Below, in pieces: positions 11,243 through 22,189 of a DNA stretch of 64,000 bases (positions within the stretch are counted from its first letter, which is position 1; the number at the start of each line of letters is the position of its first letter). Origin of the DNA: Rhynchopus sp. YZ270_cl-10 (lineage: Eukaryota > Euglenozoa > Diplonemea > Diplonemida > Diplonemidae); NCBI GenBank assembly GCA_964035575.1, contig OZ037929.1:434001-498000 (forward strand). The letters are read 5' to 3'. Below the pieces are notes generated by a model. The model was given only the letters and a program-made list of their open reading frames with translations. It made no database searches and had not been told where the DNA came from. A program made the position numbers and the translations under genes.

Positions 11243-11830
11243 TTGTTCACGGTACCATAAAGATCTTAAGGAAGATATTTGTGTTTTTTCAGGATTCCTG
11301 GAAATCCTGACACTTGTGTTTTTTTTTCCCAGGATTTTTCAAGATCCTGACAATTTGTGTTTTTTTTTTTTTTTCTTGTTTTTTTTCGACAGGCCCCAGC
11401 CTAACCATAGTTCCAAGAATGGAGTGGGAACGTAATGAAAGCGCAGGAGACGTAGTAGGTGGGAATGAAACGAGCTTTTTTCACATTATTTTATTATTCC
11501 CCACAATATTGTAGGGGAGGAATATCTGTACTGTGTACTGTGTACTGTGTACTGTGCGGAAATTGACCAAAAACGAGAACTTGTCCATTTCGTCAAATTG
11601 ACCCCACCACTGGCCGGGCGGATTCCGAAAATGCAAATGCCGGTGTTAAAAAGCAGCGGAAACGGTACATCCTACCCCATTCTAAGCAAGAGAAAAAAAA
11701 AAACACAAAAAAAAAAACACACAAATTGTCAGGATCTTGATCAGGAAGAAGAAGATTTGAATCCGTGAAAAAAAAAAAATCTTCTTTAAGACCTTTCTGG
11801 TACCGTGTTTGTTTGGCTGAAGTTTTTTTT
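11243..11830. mobile_element. Fold-back element of about 590 bp
   Basis: The outer arms GGTACCATAAAGATCTTAAG and its inverse near 11790-11825 (CTTTAAGACC...GGTACC), and the inner arms AGATCCTGACAATTTGTGT (about 11341) and ACACAAATTGTCAGGATCTT (about 11719), are inverted copies. The middle includes a short TGTGTAC tandem (about 11527-11556). No coding capacity is seen. Confidence 0.6.
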
Positions 11831-13022
11831 TTTTTTAAATCTTGTATGTATTGCATTTTACTGCTCAACGTTCTAAAGGAAACTGAACTATAAGCTCCAT
11901 CCCAAAAGAAAAGTTTATAAGATGAACCTAAGCCTCCCTCGCTTAGTCACCTTGATCACAATCAAAAAAAAAAAATTCCCCAAAAAAGCAAACTCGTGAA
12001 ACAAGTCTGCCGTTCCCTTTTTTTTTCCTTCGTCTTTTTTTTGTTTCTTGCAATTTTCATTTTTTTTTTTTGTTTTGTTTTTTTTCCCCCCCTCCCTTCC
12101 ATAAGTCAAGACTATATTCCTCACAGACAGTGCTACAAAAAAAATGGGGGGGGGGATTGCGACGTGCTTTGAGACTTTCACGCCGGGATACCAAAAAAAC
12201 TCCTAAAAAAGGGAATAAAAGTGGTCGATGGTGGGGGGTATACTAGGTGCAAGGATGACACGGAAAAGGGGGGTTTTTCCGAGTGTCTGGGGTGCCGAGC
12301 GATGATGGCCAATGTTACCAAAAAAATGGTATATTGGAAAAGGGGGGAAATTGAAAAAAAAATAAACGCAGTCTACTCCTCACGTACAAAAAAAAAAGCA
12401 GACGTGATGAGGGGGGGGGGGGGTATGTTTCCTGGTATTTTGTCTCAAAAACACCGATAACAGGATACATAAAATAAAGGGGGTGGTGGTGGGTACAATT
12501 AAGCCACGTGGTTAGTGGACGTACCTCAGCTTCCCAACAAAAAAAATGAAAAGCTAGACAAGAGAGAAAGATATTCACTAAAGGCAGAATATCACCATAC
12601 GTTCTCTCTATCAAATTTTTTTTCTTCGAAAAAAAATAAAATAAAAGTTTAGAAGATGAACCTAAGCCTCACTGTGCTTGGTCACCTTGATCAAAAAAAA
12701 AAGTGAAAGTTTTTACCTCCCATTTTTCCCATCGCTTCTATTGCAGTTGTGTATATTTCGAAAATACAAAAAAAGAAAAAAGAAAAGAAGAAAAACACAA
12801 AATGGGGCATTTTTTCCCTTTGGGGGGGAGAGGGGATCTCTTGCATAAAATGATTTTACTTTTAAAAATGACGCAAATTAGACTGTTCAAGGCGCGTAAA
12901 GGTCGGCACGGGAGGATCAAAGAGTACACAAAACAAAAAAGGGAGGAGCAATCCCTGCAAGATACGGACGTGCGGTGGACAGCACATCGCGTCCCTGCAA
13001 AGAAACCCTAAGTGTTGTGTTC

Positions 13023-13832
13023 TTAAACGAAGTCCTCGTCTTCGTTGTCGCCCAGCGGCACAACAGCTGCCGCAGAGGCCTCCTGCTCCATCTGTGCAAC
13101 TTGTTGCGCGCTCATCTCGACAGCGCTCCTCTGTGGTGTGATGTGGGTGGTGTGGTTGTTGCTGTGTGGTGCATACCTGAAGTGCGGCCTCCTTTGTGAA
13201 CGCAAGGGTGTTGTCGTTTGCCAGCTTCTTCGCCAGCCAGAGGAACGGCTTCTCGAAGTTGTAGTTCGACTTTGCCGAGATGTCGTAGTACTGCAGGTTC
13301 TTCCGACGGTGGAACACGATTTGGCGTGCCTTCACGCTCCTCTCCATCACGTCCACCTTGTTCCCCACAAGCACGAGGGGGATGTTCTCGCACACACGCA
13401 CAACGTCACGGTGCCAGTTCGCCACGTTCTTGTAAGTCTGACGGGAGGTCACGTCGAACATGATAATTCCGCACTGTCCCTGGATGTAGTATCCGTCACT
13501 GTTGGAAGGTGAAGTGGGTTCAGGAGGTTAATAACAAAACAAGAACAGAAAGGGAAAGTGGTGAGCAACATACCGAAGTCCTCCGTACTTCTCCTGTCCC
13601 GCAGTGTCCCACACGTTGAAGCAGATCTCTCCCTTTGTTGTCTGGAACTGAAGAGGGTGCACCTGTCAGAAAGAATGGTTGAGAAATCAAAACAAAACAA
13701 AAGCAAACACACCTCCACTCCCACAGTCGGGATGTACTTCTTCTCGAACTCTCCGCTCAAATGACGCTTCACGAATGTGGTCTTTCCAGTACCACCATCT
13801 CCGACCAACACCAGCTTGAATGTGTGCACCAT
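13023..13832 (-). CDS. Ran GTPase, copy A, four exons
   Basis: Exons 13832..13713, 13662..13574, 13498..13177 and 13130..13023 give 212 residues, against 216 in human Ran. All motifs are intact: P-loop GDGGTGKT, switch I with IPTVGVEV, switch [18 protein letters not shown], and [13 protein letters not shown], which is highly specific for Ran. The C-terminal helix and acidic tail end GDNEDEDFV, like the DEDDDL tail of animal Ran. Ran drives nuclear transport and spindle assembly through its GTP gradient. The introns are 50, 75 and 46 nt and sit at the same positions in every copy of the array. This copy has Gln in PLQFQ where B, C and J have Met. The first of three near-identical tandem genes. 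Confidence 0.95.
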
Positions 13833-14505
13833 GATTTATATGTTATTCACCTGTGTGTTCATGTGTGGTTAGAGGAAATATACGTTGGGATGACTATGAA
13901 TACTGAACAAAAGGATTGCGCGCTTTGGAATTTGTTGTTTGTTTTGTTCCCACCCCAAAATGTAAAAACAAAAAAAGCTTTGGTCAAAATAAAAAAAAAA
14001 TTGAAACTTGAAATACGAAGTCTTCTCGTGACTGTGTACCTTTAGCAAAAAGAGAAAAAACAGTCTGTAAGATGAACCTAAGCCTCTCAGTGTGCTTAGT
14101 CACCAAAAAGATAGCAGGGACAACGTATGTCCCTTACGAGAGCAATGGGCCCTCAGGACACGCATGTCCTTTGCAAATCGAAAAGAAAAGTTGAAGGTAC
14201 AGGCGCCTCACCGGACACTGGCGGACGCAGGTTCTACTCAAAATTTTTGTTTGATTAGTGACTACTATAACTAGATAGCAGCCACGGTTTTTCTTCAGGA
14301 CGCACGCTCTGCTCAAAAAAATAAAAATAAAAATACAAAACAAAAAAAGGCTAGAAACTAGGTGGGAGAAAACTCGACCCACCCACCCCGAGTCAGAGAG
14401 ACAGGGAGCACAAAAAACGACATAAACCGTGTCCGGAGCGACACGTGAAGGTTTGCACACCCTTGCCTTGCCCACCCACCCCTCCCCTTGAATCGTGCCG
14501 CGTTC

Positions 14506-15322
14506 TTAAACGAAGTCCTCGTCTTCGTTGTCGCCCAGCGGCACAACAGCTGCCGCAGAGGCCTCCTGCTCCATCTGTGCAACTTGTTGCGCGCTCATCT
14601 CGACAGCGCTCCTCTGTGGTGTGGTGTGGGTGGTGTGGTTGTTGTTGTTGCTGTGTGGTGCATACCTGAAGTGCGGCCTCCTTTGTGAACGCAAGGGTGT
14701 TGTCGTTTGCCAGCTTCTTCGCCAGCCAGAGGAACGGCTTCTCGAAGTTGTAGTTCGACTTTGCCGAGATGTCGTAGTACTGCAGGTTCTTCCGACGGTG
14801 GAACACGATTTGGCGTGCCTTCACGCTCCTCTCCATCACGTCCACCTTGTTCCCCACAAGCACGAGGGGGATGTTCTCGCACACACGCACAACGTCACGG
14901 TGCCAGTTCGCCACGTTCTTGTAAGTCTGACGGGAGGTCACGTCGAACATGATAATTCCGCACTGTCCCTGGATGTAGTATCCGTCACTGTTGGAAGGTG
15001 AAGTGGGTTCAGGAATAATAACAAAACAAGAAGAAAGGGAAAGTGGTGAGCAACATACCGAAGTCCTCCGTACTTCTCCTGTCCCGCAGTGTCCCACACG
15101 TTGAAGCAGATCTCTCCCTTTGTTGTCTGGAACATAAGAGGGTGCACCTGTTGGAAAGAATGGTTGAGAAATCAAAACGAAACAAAACAAAAGCAAACAC
15201 ACCTCCACTCCCACAGTCGGGATGTACTTCTTCTCGAACTCTCCGCTCAAATGACGCTTCACGAATGTGGTCTTTCCGGTACCACCATCTCCGACCAACA
15301 CCAGCTTGAATGTGTGCACCAT
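14506..15322 (-). CDS. Ran GTPase, copy B, four exons
   Basis: Exons 15322..15203, 15147..15059, 14987..14666 and 14613..14506 have lengths of 120, 89, 322 and 108 nt, the same as copy A. The protein is 212 residues, differs from copy A at PLMFQ, and keeps every GTPase motif plus the acidic tail. Its 3' flank (about 14350-14505) is nearly the same as those of copies C and J, so these three are the youngest duplicates or are being homogenised. Confidence 0.95.
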
Positions 15323-16339
15323 GATTTATGTGTTATTCTGTGGTTTTATGGTAGTTTTGCTAAGATTATATGAAACACAGACAGTACGCACCGCTGCCAG
15401 GGACACACGCACGAAGAGCAACGTCTCTGGTGGCCAAGCCTGCGTACCTCCAACAAATGAAACAACTTCACGAAAGGAGGTCAGCCACGCCATCCATAGA
15501 AAACGACCCGGGTTCTCAGATGGCATTCCCCACGGGCTCCTCTCGAACACAAGCATAATACAAGAATGTGGTTAACCACAACACAGTGCACATATAGGCA
15601 GCTGTAATGGTACGTAACCCTCAAGGCAGACGTGGTAAACAAAAGCTGACTGTCCTAGCATAGGGGGGTACAGTACAGTAATCCAAATATGTTTGGATCG
15701 ATCAAAAAAAAGTCGCCAAATTATGTACCGTTTGGGCCTCTAGTAAATGTGGTGTAATTGTACTCAGTTGTACTCAGTTGTACGTAAGTGTACGTCAGTG
15801 TGCGTAAGTCGTAAGTGTAGGTACTTCTGGAGTACTTGTGGGATTAATCACCCCCAAAAAAGCCCCCAAATCAGCTTTATTAATCGTGCCAGGTTTTTGG
15901 AGTATTATTCACATAACGCGTACTATGAGCAGGGGGGGGAAAGAAACCTAGGGGACATTGTTGTTCTCTTGTAGGATTACTGTGCATAAAAAAGAGATGT
16001 TTAAAGTGCAAACGCCCCACCGTACATCGGTGGAAGCAGGAACGGAAAAAGATATTTGGTCGAATTGCCAAATGAACTAACGAAGAAATAATTAGAAGAA
16101 CAGCAGGCCCTCGCGTGAAGACGCCTTCCTATTAAGTCAAGAAACTAAAGTAAAAGCAAAAAAAAAACAAGACAAAAAAAGGCTAGAAACTAGGTGGGAG
16201 GAAAACTCGACCCACCCACCCCCAGTCAGAGAGACTGGGATCACAAAAAACGACATAAAATCGTGTCCGGAGCGACACGTGAAGGTTTGCACACCCTTGC
16301 CTTGCCCACCCACCCCTCCCCTTGAATCGTGCCGCGTTC

Positions 16340-17149
16340 TTAAATGAAGTCATCGTCTTCGTTGTCGCCCAGCGGCACACCACCTGCCACAGCGGCCTCC
16401 TGCTCCATCTGTGCAATTTGTTCCGCACTAAGCACGATATCGACATGCTGTGGTGTGGTGTGGTGATGTGGTTGTTGTTGTTGTGTGCATACCGAATGTG
16501 TGTGCGTCATCGTGAACGCAAGGGTGTTGTCGTTTGCCAGCTTCTTCGCCAGCCAGAGGAACGGCTTCTCGAAGTTGTAGTTCGACTTTGCCGACACGTC
16601 GTAGTACTGCAGGTTCTTCCGACGGTGGAACACGATTTGGCGTGCCTTCACGCTCCTCTCCATCACGTCCACCTTGTTCCCCACAAGCACGAGGGGGATG
16701 TTCTCGCACACACGCACAACGTCACGGTGCCAGTTCGCCACGTTCTTGTAAGTCTGACGGGAGGTCACGTCGAACATGATAATTCCGCACTGTCCCTGGA
16801 TGTAGTATCCGTCACTGTTGGAAGGTGAAGTGGGTTCAGGAATAATAACAAAACAAGAAGAAAGGGAAAGTGGTGAGCAACATACCGAAGTCCTCCGTAC
16901 TTCTCCTGTCCCGCAGTGTCCCACACGTTGAAGCAGATCTCTCCCTTTGTTGTCTGGAACATAAGAGGGTGCACCTGTTGGAAAGAATGGTTGAGAAATC
17001 AAAACGAAACAAAACAAAAGCAAACACACCTCCACTCCCACAGTCGGGATGTACTTCTTCTCGAACTCTCCGCTCAAATGACGCTTCACGAATGTGGTCT
17101 TTCCGGTACCACCATCTCCGACCAACACCAGCTTGAATGTGTGCACCAT
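16340..17149 (-). CDS. Ran GTPase, copy C, with a divergent C-terminus
   Basis: Exons 17149..17030, 16974..16886, 16814..16493 and 16447..16340. The first 170 residues match copy B almost exactly, but the end of exon 3 and exon 4 differ: TMTHTHS replaces TKEAALQ, and the tail is [18 protein letters not shown]... ending GDNEDDDFI. The frame, GTPase motifs and acidic tail are kept, so it is probably functional. In Ran the C-terminal helix is where RanBP1-type partners bind, so altered partner choice is a reasonable inference. Confidence 0.92.
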   Translation of the reverse strand: MVHTFKLVLVGDGGTGKTTFVKRHLSGEFEKKYIPTVGVEVCLLLFCFVLISQPFFPTGAPSYVPDNKGRDLLQRVGHCGTGEVRRTSVCCSPLSLSSCFVIIPEPTSPSNSDGYYIQGQCGIIMFDVTSRQTYKNVANWHRDVVRVCENIPLVLVGNKVDVMERSVKARQIVFHRRKNLQYYDVSAKSNYNFEKPFLWLAKKLANDNTLAFTMTHTHSVCTQQQQPHHHTTPQHVDIVLSAEQIAQMEQEAAVAGGVPLGDNEDDDFI

Positions 17150-17332
17150 AGTTTTTTTCTTTTTGTTCGGTATTCACCTGTGTCCATGTGTAGTTGTGTG
17201 GGGATTGTTGGGGTGAACAATGAACAGACAATTTGTATCCTTTTTTTTAACCCAAGCTTTGTTGGCTTTGTCACAGTAAAAAAGGTGTTTTGGGCCTCTG
17301 TGTTTTTGCATTTGTTCTAAAAATAAAAACTG

Positions 17333-18858
17333 TTACCGTATTCGGAAAAATGTTACAACGTAAAAATGTTGGAACGTAAAAATGTTGTAACGGAATAATG
17401 TTGTAACGCTGCGGATCGCGGGAAGTTGTAACTTTATTCCGTTAGGGTAGTGTAACTTTTTCAGCCTGTTACCGTTACCGCCCGCCGGATTTTTTGAAAA
17501 CCACAAAAAAAAAGTTATGTAGAAAGTACCTAGGGAAAAAAGTTATGAAGAGGTTCTATAGGAAAGATATGGGTGGGGCTGTGCAGGGCCCATACCCATA
17601 GCACCTCACGAACTTGGTGAGTCAGCAATGTTTCTCGAGAGAAACCTCCGTCGTTTGCCTTCACGAGTGTTTTCTTGTACACTGTACACTGTACACTGTA
17701 CACTGTACACTGTACACTGTACACTGTACACTGTACACTGTACACTGTACACTGTACACTGTACACTGTACACTGTACACTGTACACTGTACACTGTACA
17801 CTGTACACTGTACACTGTACACTGTACACTGTACACTGTACACTGTACACTGTACACTGTACACTGTACACTGTACACTGTACACTGTACACTGTACACT
17901 GTACACTGTACACACTGCAGTACCAAGAACTTTCTGGTACCTAGACACCCGGTGTCCAGGAACCTAGGTACCCAGGCAACATGATAATGAGACACAAAAT
18001 GCTACACGTAACAGAAAACAAGCTACACGTCACGAAAATAAGGATTTTACTGTGAAGAAAACTCTGGAAAAATGTAAGAAAATCTCTTCATAACTTTTTT
18101 CCCCCTGGTAAAACTTTTTTTTCTTCATAACTTTTTTTCTCCGCCGCCCGCCGGATTTTTCGAACACCAAAATAACGGTAACAGACCGAAAAAGTTACAC
18201 TACCCTTACAACATTTTTATGACTGGGGTGAACTTTGTCTTAGGGATTTTTTTTGGAACAGTCGGCATAATCCCCAACCTCACACACCACACCCCAATTT
18301 CAAGCCGATAATTAGTGTTTCAGGTTTTTCGACGTCCTCCCCCACCCCTCACCCAAATAAAAAATGAAACAAATGGGATTAGCCCAATTCTGCAAGCGCC
18401 GCAATCCCCACGAGCCTGTTTCGGAAGGAGGAGATGCCCCCAACCTGGCGTTCCTTACAATCCATCTCTAGTTTTGTTCACTTTTGTGCCTCGTTCTAAC
18501 TAACCGGCACTGTACAGATTGTAAGACGTCTGGCCCCTGCTTCGCTCGGACCAAGTGCTTTTCATGTGCATAGTAAACGTACCCCCCTTGCCCTGTCCAG
18601 TTTGATGTGGAACAAAAAAAGTCGAGCCTACGGCTAAGTTGAACAACACCAAAAAAAAAAAAAAAAAACATCATCCCCCCGCCCCCCGCCCTTTTTTCAC
18701 CACCGTCAGAGGCACAAGATTTTTCTTTTCAAAAACCACCCCCGCACCAGCAAAAATCCCTAAGACAAAAATAAACCCCAAAAAAATGTTGTAACGGAAT
18801 AATGTTGTAACGCTGGGCCATTTTTTCCAGCGTTGCAACATTTTTCCGTCTACGGTAT
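17333..18858. mobile_element. About 1.5 kb inverted-repeat element containing a 7-bp satellite
   Basis: The left end ACCGTATTCGGAAAAATGTT and the right end AACATTTTTCCGTCTACGGT are inverted copies. Subterminal blocks with GTTGTAACGGAATAATGTTG and CCCGCCGGATTTTT also recur in inverted order (17380-17500, 18130-18240, 18785-18850). The satellite at 17676-17915 sits in the middle. No reading frame outside the satellite is convincing. Confidence 0.62.
17676..17915 (+). repeat. 7-bp tandem repeat (TGTACAC), about 34 copies
   Basis: An almost perfect array of TGTACAC for about 240 bp. Seven is not a multiple of three and the unit holds no stop in any phase, so it stays open in every frame and yields spurious seven-residue peptide repeats on both strands. 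It does not encode a protein. Confidence 0.97.
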
Positions 18859-19429
18859 CTGAGTTTAAGCTAGTCTGATAAAGAAAGAAACGAAATCAGA
18901 AAAAGAATTTTTCGTTGATCGCACCGGATTTTTGTGGAGTGTGTAGGGACAAAATCAAAAACTTTTCTGTGGATAAGTTGTGTCGTGTTTACATCGCTCA
19001 CCAAAAAATTCAGGCACAACTCAGATATGTTTTCATTTCCTCCCCTACAACCTTTGCAAGGCAGTTGTCTCAAAAAGAAAAGTGTCACTTGTCGTTCCCT
19101 CACCCCCCCGTTCTTGTAGTTGTTTGATGCGTTGACGCTTCCACACGGTCCAGCACGGTTGGGTGAGTAAACGACGCGACACTTTCCGCTCACAAAGTAG
19201 TGTGCGTAAATAAAAAAATGGGGAGGGAAACAGGAAAACTTGAAAACTTGAAAATGAAGGTATCTTCAACAAAAACGGACCGACAGATTCACAATAAGAG
19301 AGTTCCTGCATTTGACCACCACTAAGAGAAGGGTTCAGAGGAAAGTCTCGCCTCACACCTTTTTGGTTTTGACAATCGCGGGGTGAAACCCGGAGTCATT
19401 TGTACCTTCAAAGGAGAAACGCTAACATT

Positions 19430-19905
19430 CCGTTATTTGAAAAGGGGAGAAGGGGAAAATGAGTGTACAAAACTCATGCGTACGTACCCGAACAGGGCGC
19501 AGGCACTGAAAAGTGAAAAGGGAAAGAAAGCAACAGAGGTGACCCCACAGGGTCTCACTAACTAATAATGGCTGGAGAAAAGAAAAAGGGAAAAAACTCA
19601 GTCAGAAGAGGGGGGAAAGGAAAATACTGGCTTCAGAACTAACAATCCCCTTGACGGAGGGGTCACCATTTTTGTGATTTTTTTTGCCGTGACTCCATCA
19701 GTGAAATATGAACACAATAATACATCTGGAAAGGGGATATTCCCTTTCTCCTTTGAGTGGTTCGGAAGAGGTCCTTTGCAGGCTTTGCCCTCACGCTTTT
19801 TACACGCAAAGCACCTTGACAACCTTTGTTCAGTGTACAATAGTATCACGTCGTAATACCAAAAGGGGACCCCTTGCTGAACGTGAAGGTGCCAAACCTG
19901 CAGCA
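19430..19905. repeat. 3' flank of Ran copy D, duplicated downstream of the tetra-Ran gene
   Basis: About 450 bp here match 21740-22185 closely (shared words include GTGTACAAAACTCATGCGTA and GACCCCACAGGGTCTCA). Both blocks lie directly 3' of a Ran exon 4. The duplication unit therefore included the gene end and its flank. Confidence 0.85.
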
Positions 19906-20772
19906 CCGTGCTCTTGAACAGGCTTCCTTCCCAGCGGCACAACAGCAGCCGCAGAGGCCTCCTGCTCCATCTGTGCAACTTGTTGCGCGCTCATCTCGAC
20001 AGCGCTCCTCTGTGGTGTGGTGTGGGTGGTGTGGTTATTGTTGTGTGGTGCATACCTGAAGTGCGACCTCTTCCGTGAACTCAAGGTCAGGGTCGTGGCG
20101 TAGCTGCTTCGCTATATGGAGGAATGGCTTCTCGATATTGTAGTTCGACTTCACCGACACGTCGTAGTACTGCATGTTCACCTTGCGGTGGAACAAGATT
20201 TGGCGTGCCTCCACGCTTCTCATCATGTCCACCTTGTTCCCCACAAGCACGAGGGGGATGCCACTCGCATATCGCTGTACATCACGGTGCCAGTTCGGCA
20301 CGTTCTTGTAACTTTGACGGGAGGTCACGTCGAACATGATGATTCCACAGTCCGCATTGATGCAGTATCCGTCACTGTTGGAAGGTGAAGTGGGGAAGAA
20401 GAAAAAAAGTGAAGTTGATAGTGCAAAACGCCTCTGGCACGCAGGCACTGACACTCCGCGGGTTATTGAATCCCGAATAAAAGAAGGGGAAAAGGGAAAG
20501 GTGTGAGCAACATACCCAAGCCCCCGGTACTTCTCCTGTCCCGCAGTGTCCCACACGTCGAAGCAGATCTCCCCCTTTGTTGTCTGAAACTTAAGAGGGT
20601 GTATCTGCTGGAGAGAATGATTGAGAAATAAAACAACAAAAAGCAAACACACCTCCACTCCCACAGTCGGCGTGTAGTTCCACTCGAACTCTCCAGTCAA
20701 GAGACGAATAAAGAACGCAGTCTTTCCGACACCACCATCTCCGACCAACATAAGCTTAAATGGATCCACCAT
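19830..20772 (-). CDS. Divergent Ran GTPase, copy D, with replaced tail
   Basis: Exons 20772..20653, 20604..20516, 20374..20056 and 20009..19830. The P-loop (GDGGVGKT), DTAGQEK and NKVD are intact, but the sequence is well diverged (TPTVGVE switch [13 protein letters not shown] in place of [12 protein letters not shown]) and resembles domain 4 of the tetra-Ran gene. In exon 4 the usual end GDNEDEDFV is gone. Compared with the matching DNA at 22190, about 13 bp are missing and the TTAAAC stop context reads TTGAAC. The frame therefore runs into the 3' flank and adds about 32 residues ([20 protein letters not shown]...). Intron 2 carries an R3 repeat. It may be a neofunctional copy or a decaying one; the intact G domain favours expression. 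Confidence 0.78.
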
Positions 20773-22189
20773 GATTATCTGTTGTTCACCTGTGTGTCCA
20801 TGTGTGGATATGTGGGGATTGTTGGGGTGAACAATGGACAGACAATTTGTCTCCCTTTTTTTTAACCCAAGCTTTGTTGGCTTTATTGTCAACGTAGAAA
20901 AGATGTTTGGATCTGTGTGTGTTTTTTTCTTTTTTGCATTTTGAAGCGTACACTTCTAAAAAAAGAATACAAAAAACGGGGAATGAAACAGAAAAACTTG
21001 AAAATGAAAGGTACCTCGAAAAACCAGACAATTATACCCGCCAACTGATCTTGATAACTAAAAGGAAAGAAGACTTATTTTCGTTGAACGCAGCCCAAAA
21101 GGTGAAATCCTGATGTGGCGCAAAGTGAAATGATGTGAAAAAGAAATGGATAAGTCGTTAACAAGTCAAATGTTGGCTTTTTTTTTTGTCTGGTTTCTAA
21201 ACACATTTCGTGTGGGGGAACAACAAAAACGGACCCACAGATTCACAAATAAGGGAGTTGCTGGCTAACACTAACCGCAGCCTCTTCTTTTTGGTCACCT
21301 TGATCAAATCAAGGCGACTCACAAATATCCTCACACGAATCACCACGGTCTACTTAGCTATGAACAGGATCACGTACACACGTTGCCCTTTTTTTTCTCC
21401 AAATAGGTTATTGGCAAAAGGTAGCTACTCTACAGGGGCACTGCGTGAACAGAGCGTTGTTTGCTTGGGAGAAGGGATGCTATAATGAGCCCCCAAACGA
21501 AACGTCGAATAGGGCTATTCTGTCATTTGAAAACTTGGTTGTATTAGTGTAGACACCCCAAGCATAAACTCCACTACACAAAACGCTGTTAAGTAACCGC
21601 ATATGAACACAATGATGATCTCTCCTGTGCGGCAGACGTCACACTGTTATTTAGTAATAAAACAAATGAAGAGAAAGGCAAAATCCCTCTCGTCGCAGGT
21701 GTGCAGCGAGAAAAAAAAGGGGCTCGGCTCCGTCGAGTGTGTTCTTTGAAAGGGGAGAAGGGGAAATGAGTGTACAAAACTCATGCGTACGTACCCGAAC
21801 AGGGCGCAGGCACTGAAAAGTGAAAAGGGAAAGAAAGCAACAGAGGTGACCCCACAGGGTCTCATAACTAATAATGGCTGGAGAAAAGAAAAAGGGAAAA
21901 TACTGTCTTCAGAACTGACAATCCCCTTGACGGAGGGGGTCACTATTTTGTGTGATTTTTTTTTGACTCTGTCAGTGAAATATGAACACAACAATACATC
22001 TGGAAAGGGGATATTCCCTTTCTCCTTTGAGTGGTTCGGAAGAGGTCCTTTGCAGGCTTTGCCCTCACGCTTTTCACACGCAAAGCACCTTGGCAGCCTT
22101 TTGTTCAGTGTACAATAGTATCACGTCGTAATACCAAAAGGGACACTCCTTTCTCAACGTGAAGGTGCCAAACCTGCAGCACCATGTTC

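Larger units (their letters stand above)
10520..13022. other. Gene-free repeat region
   Basis: Holds an R4 copy (10691-10740), a short palindrome, the fold-back element and two R1 copies. The remainder is long A or T runs and G-rich tracts (12410-12425). No coding stretch is supported. Confidence 0.65.

Noticed and set aside
17530-17995. Long ORFs on both strands encoding VYSVQCT or TVHCTLY repeats
   Set aside because: They are translations of a 7-bp satellite that lacks stops in all frames; not genes.
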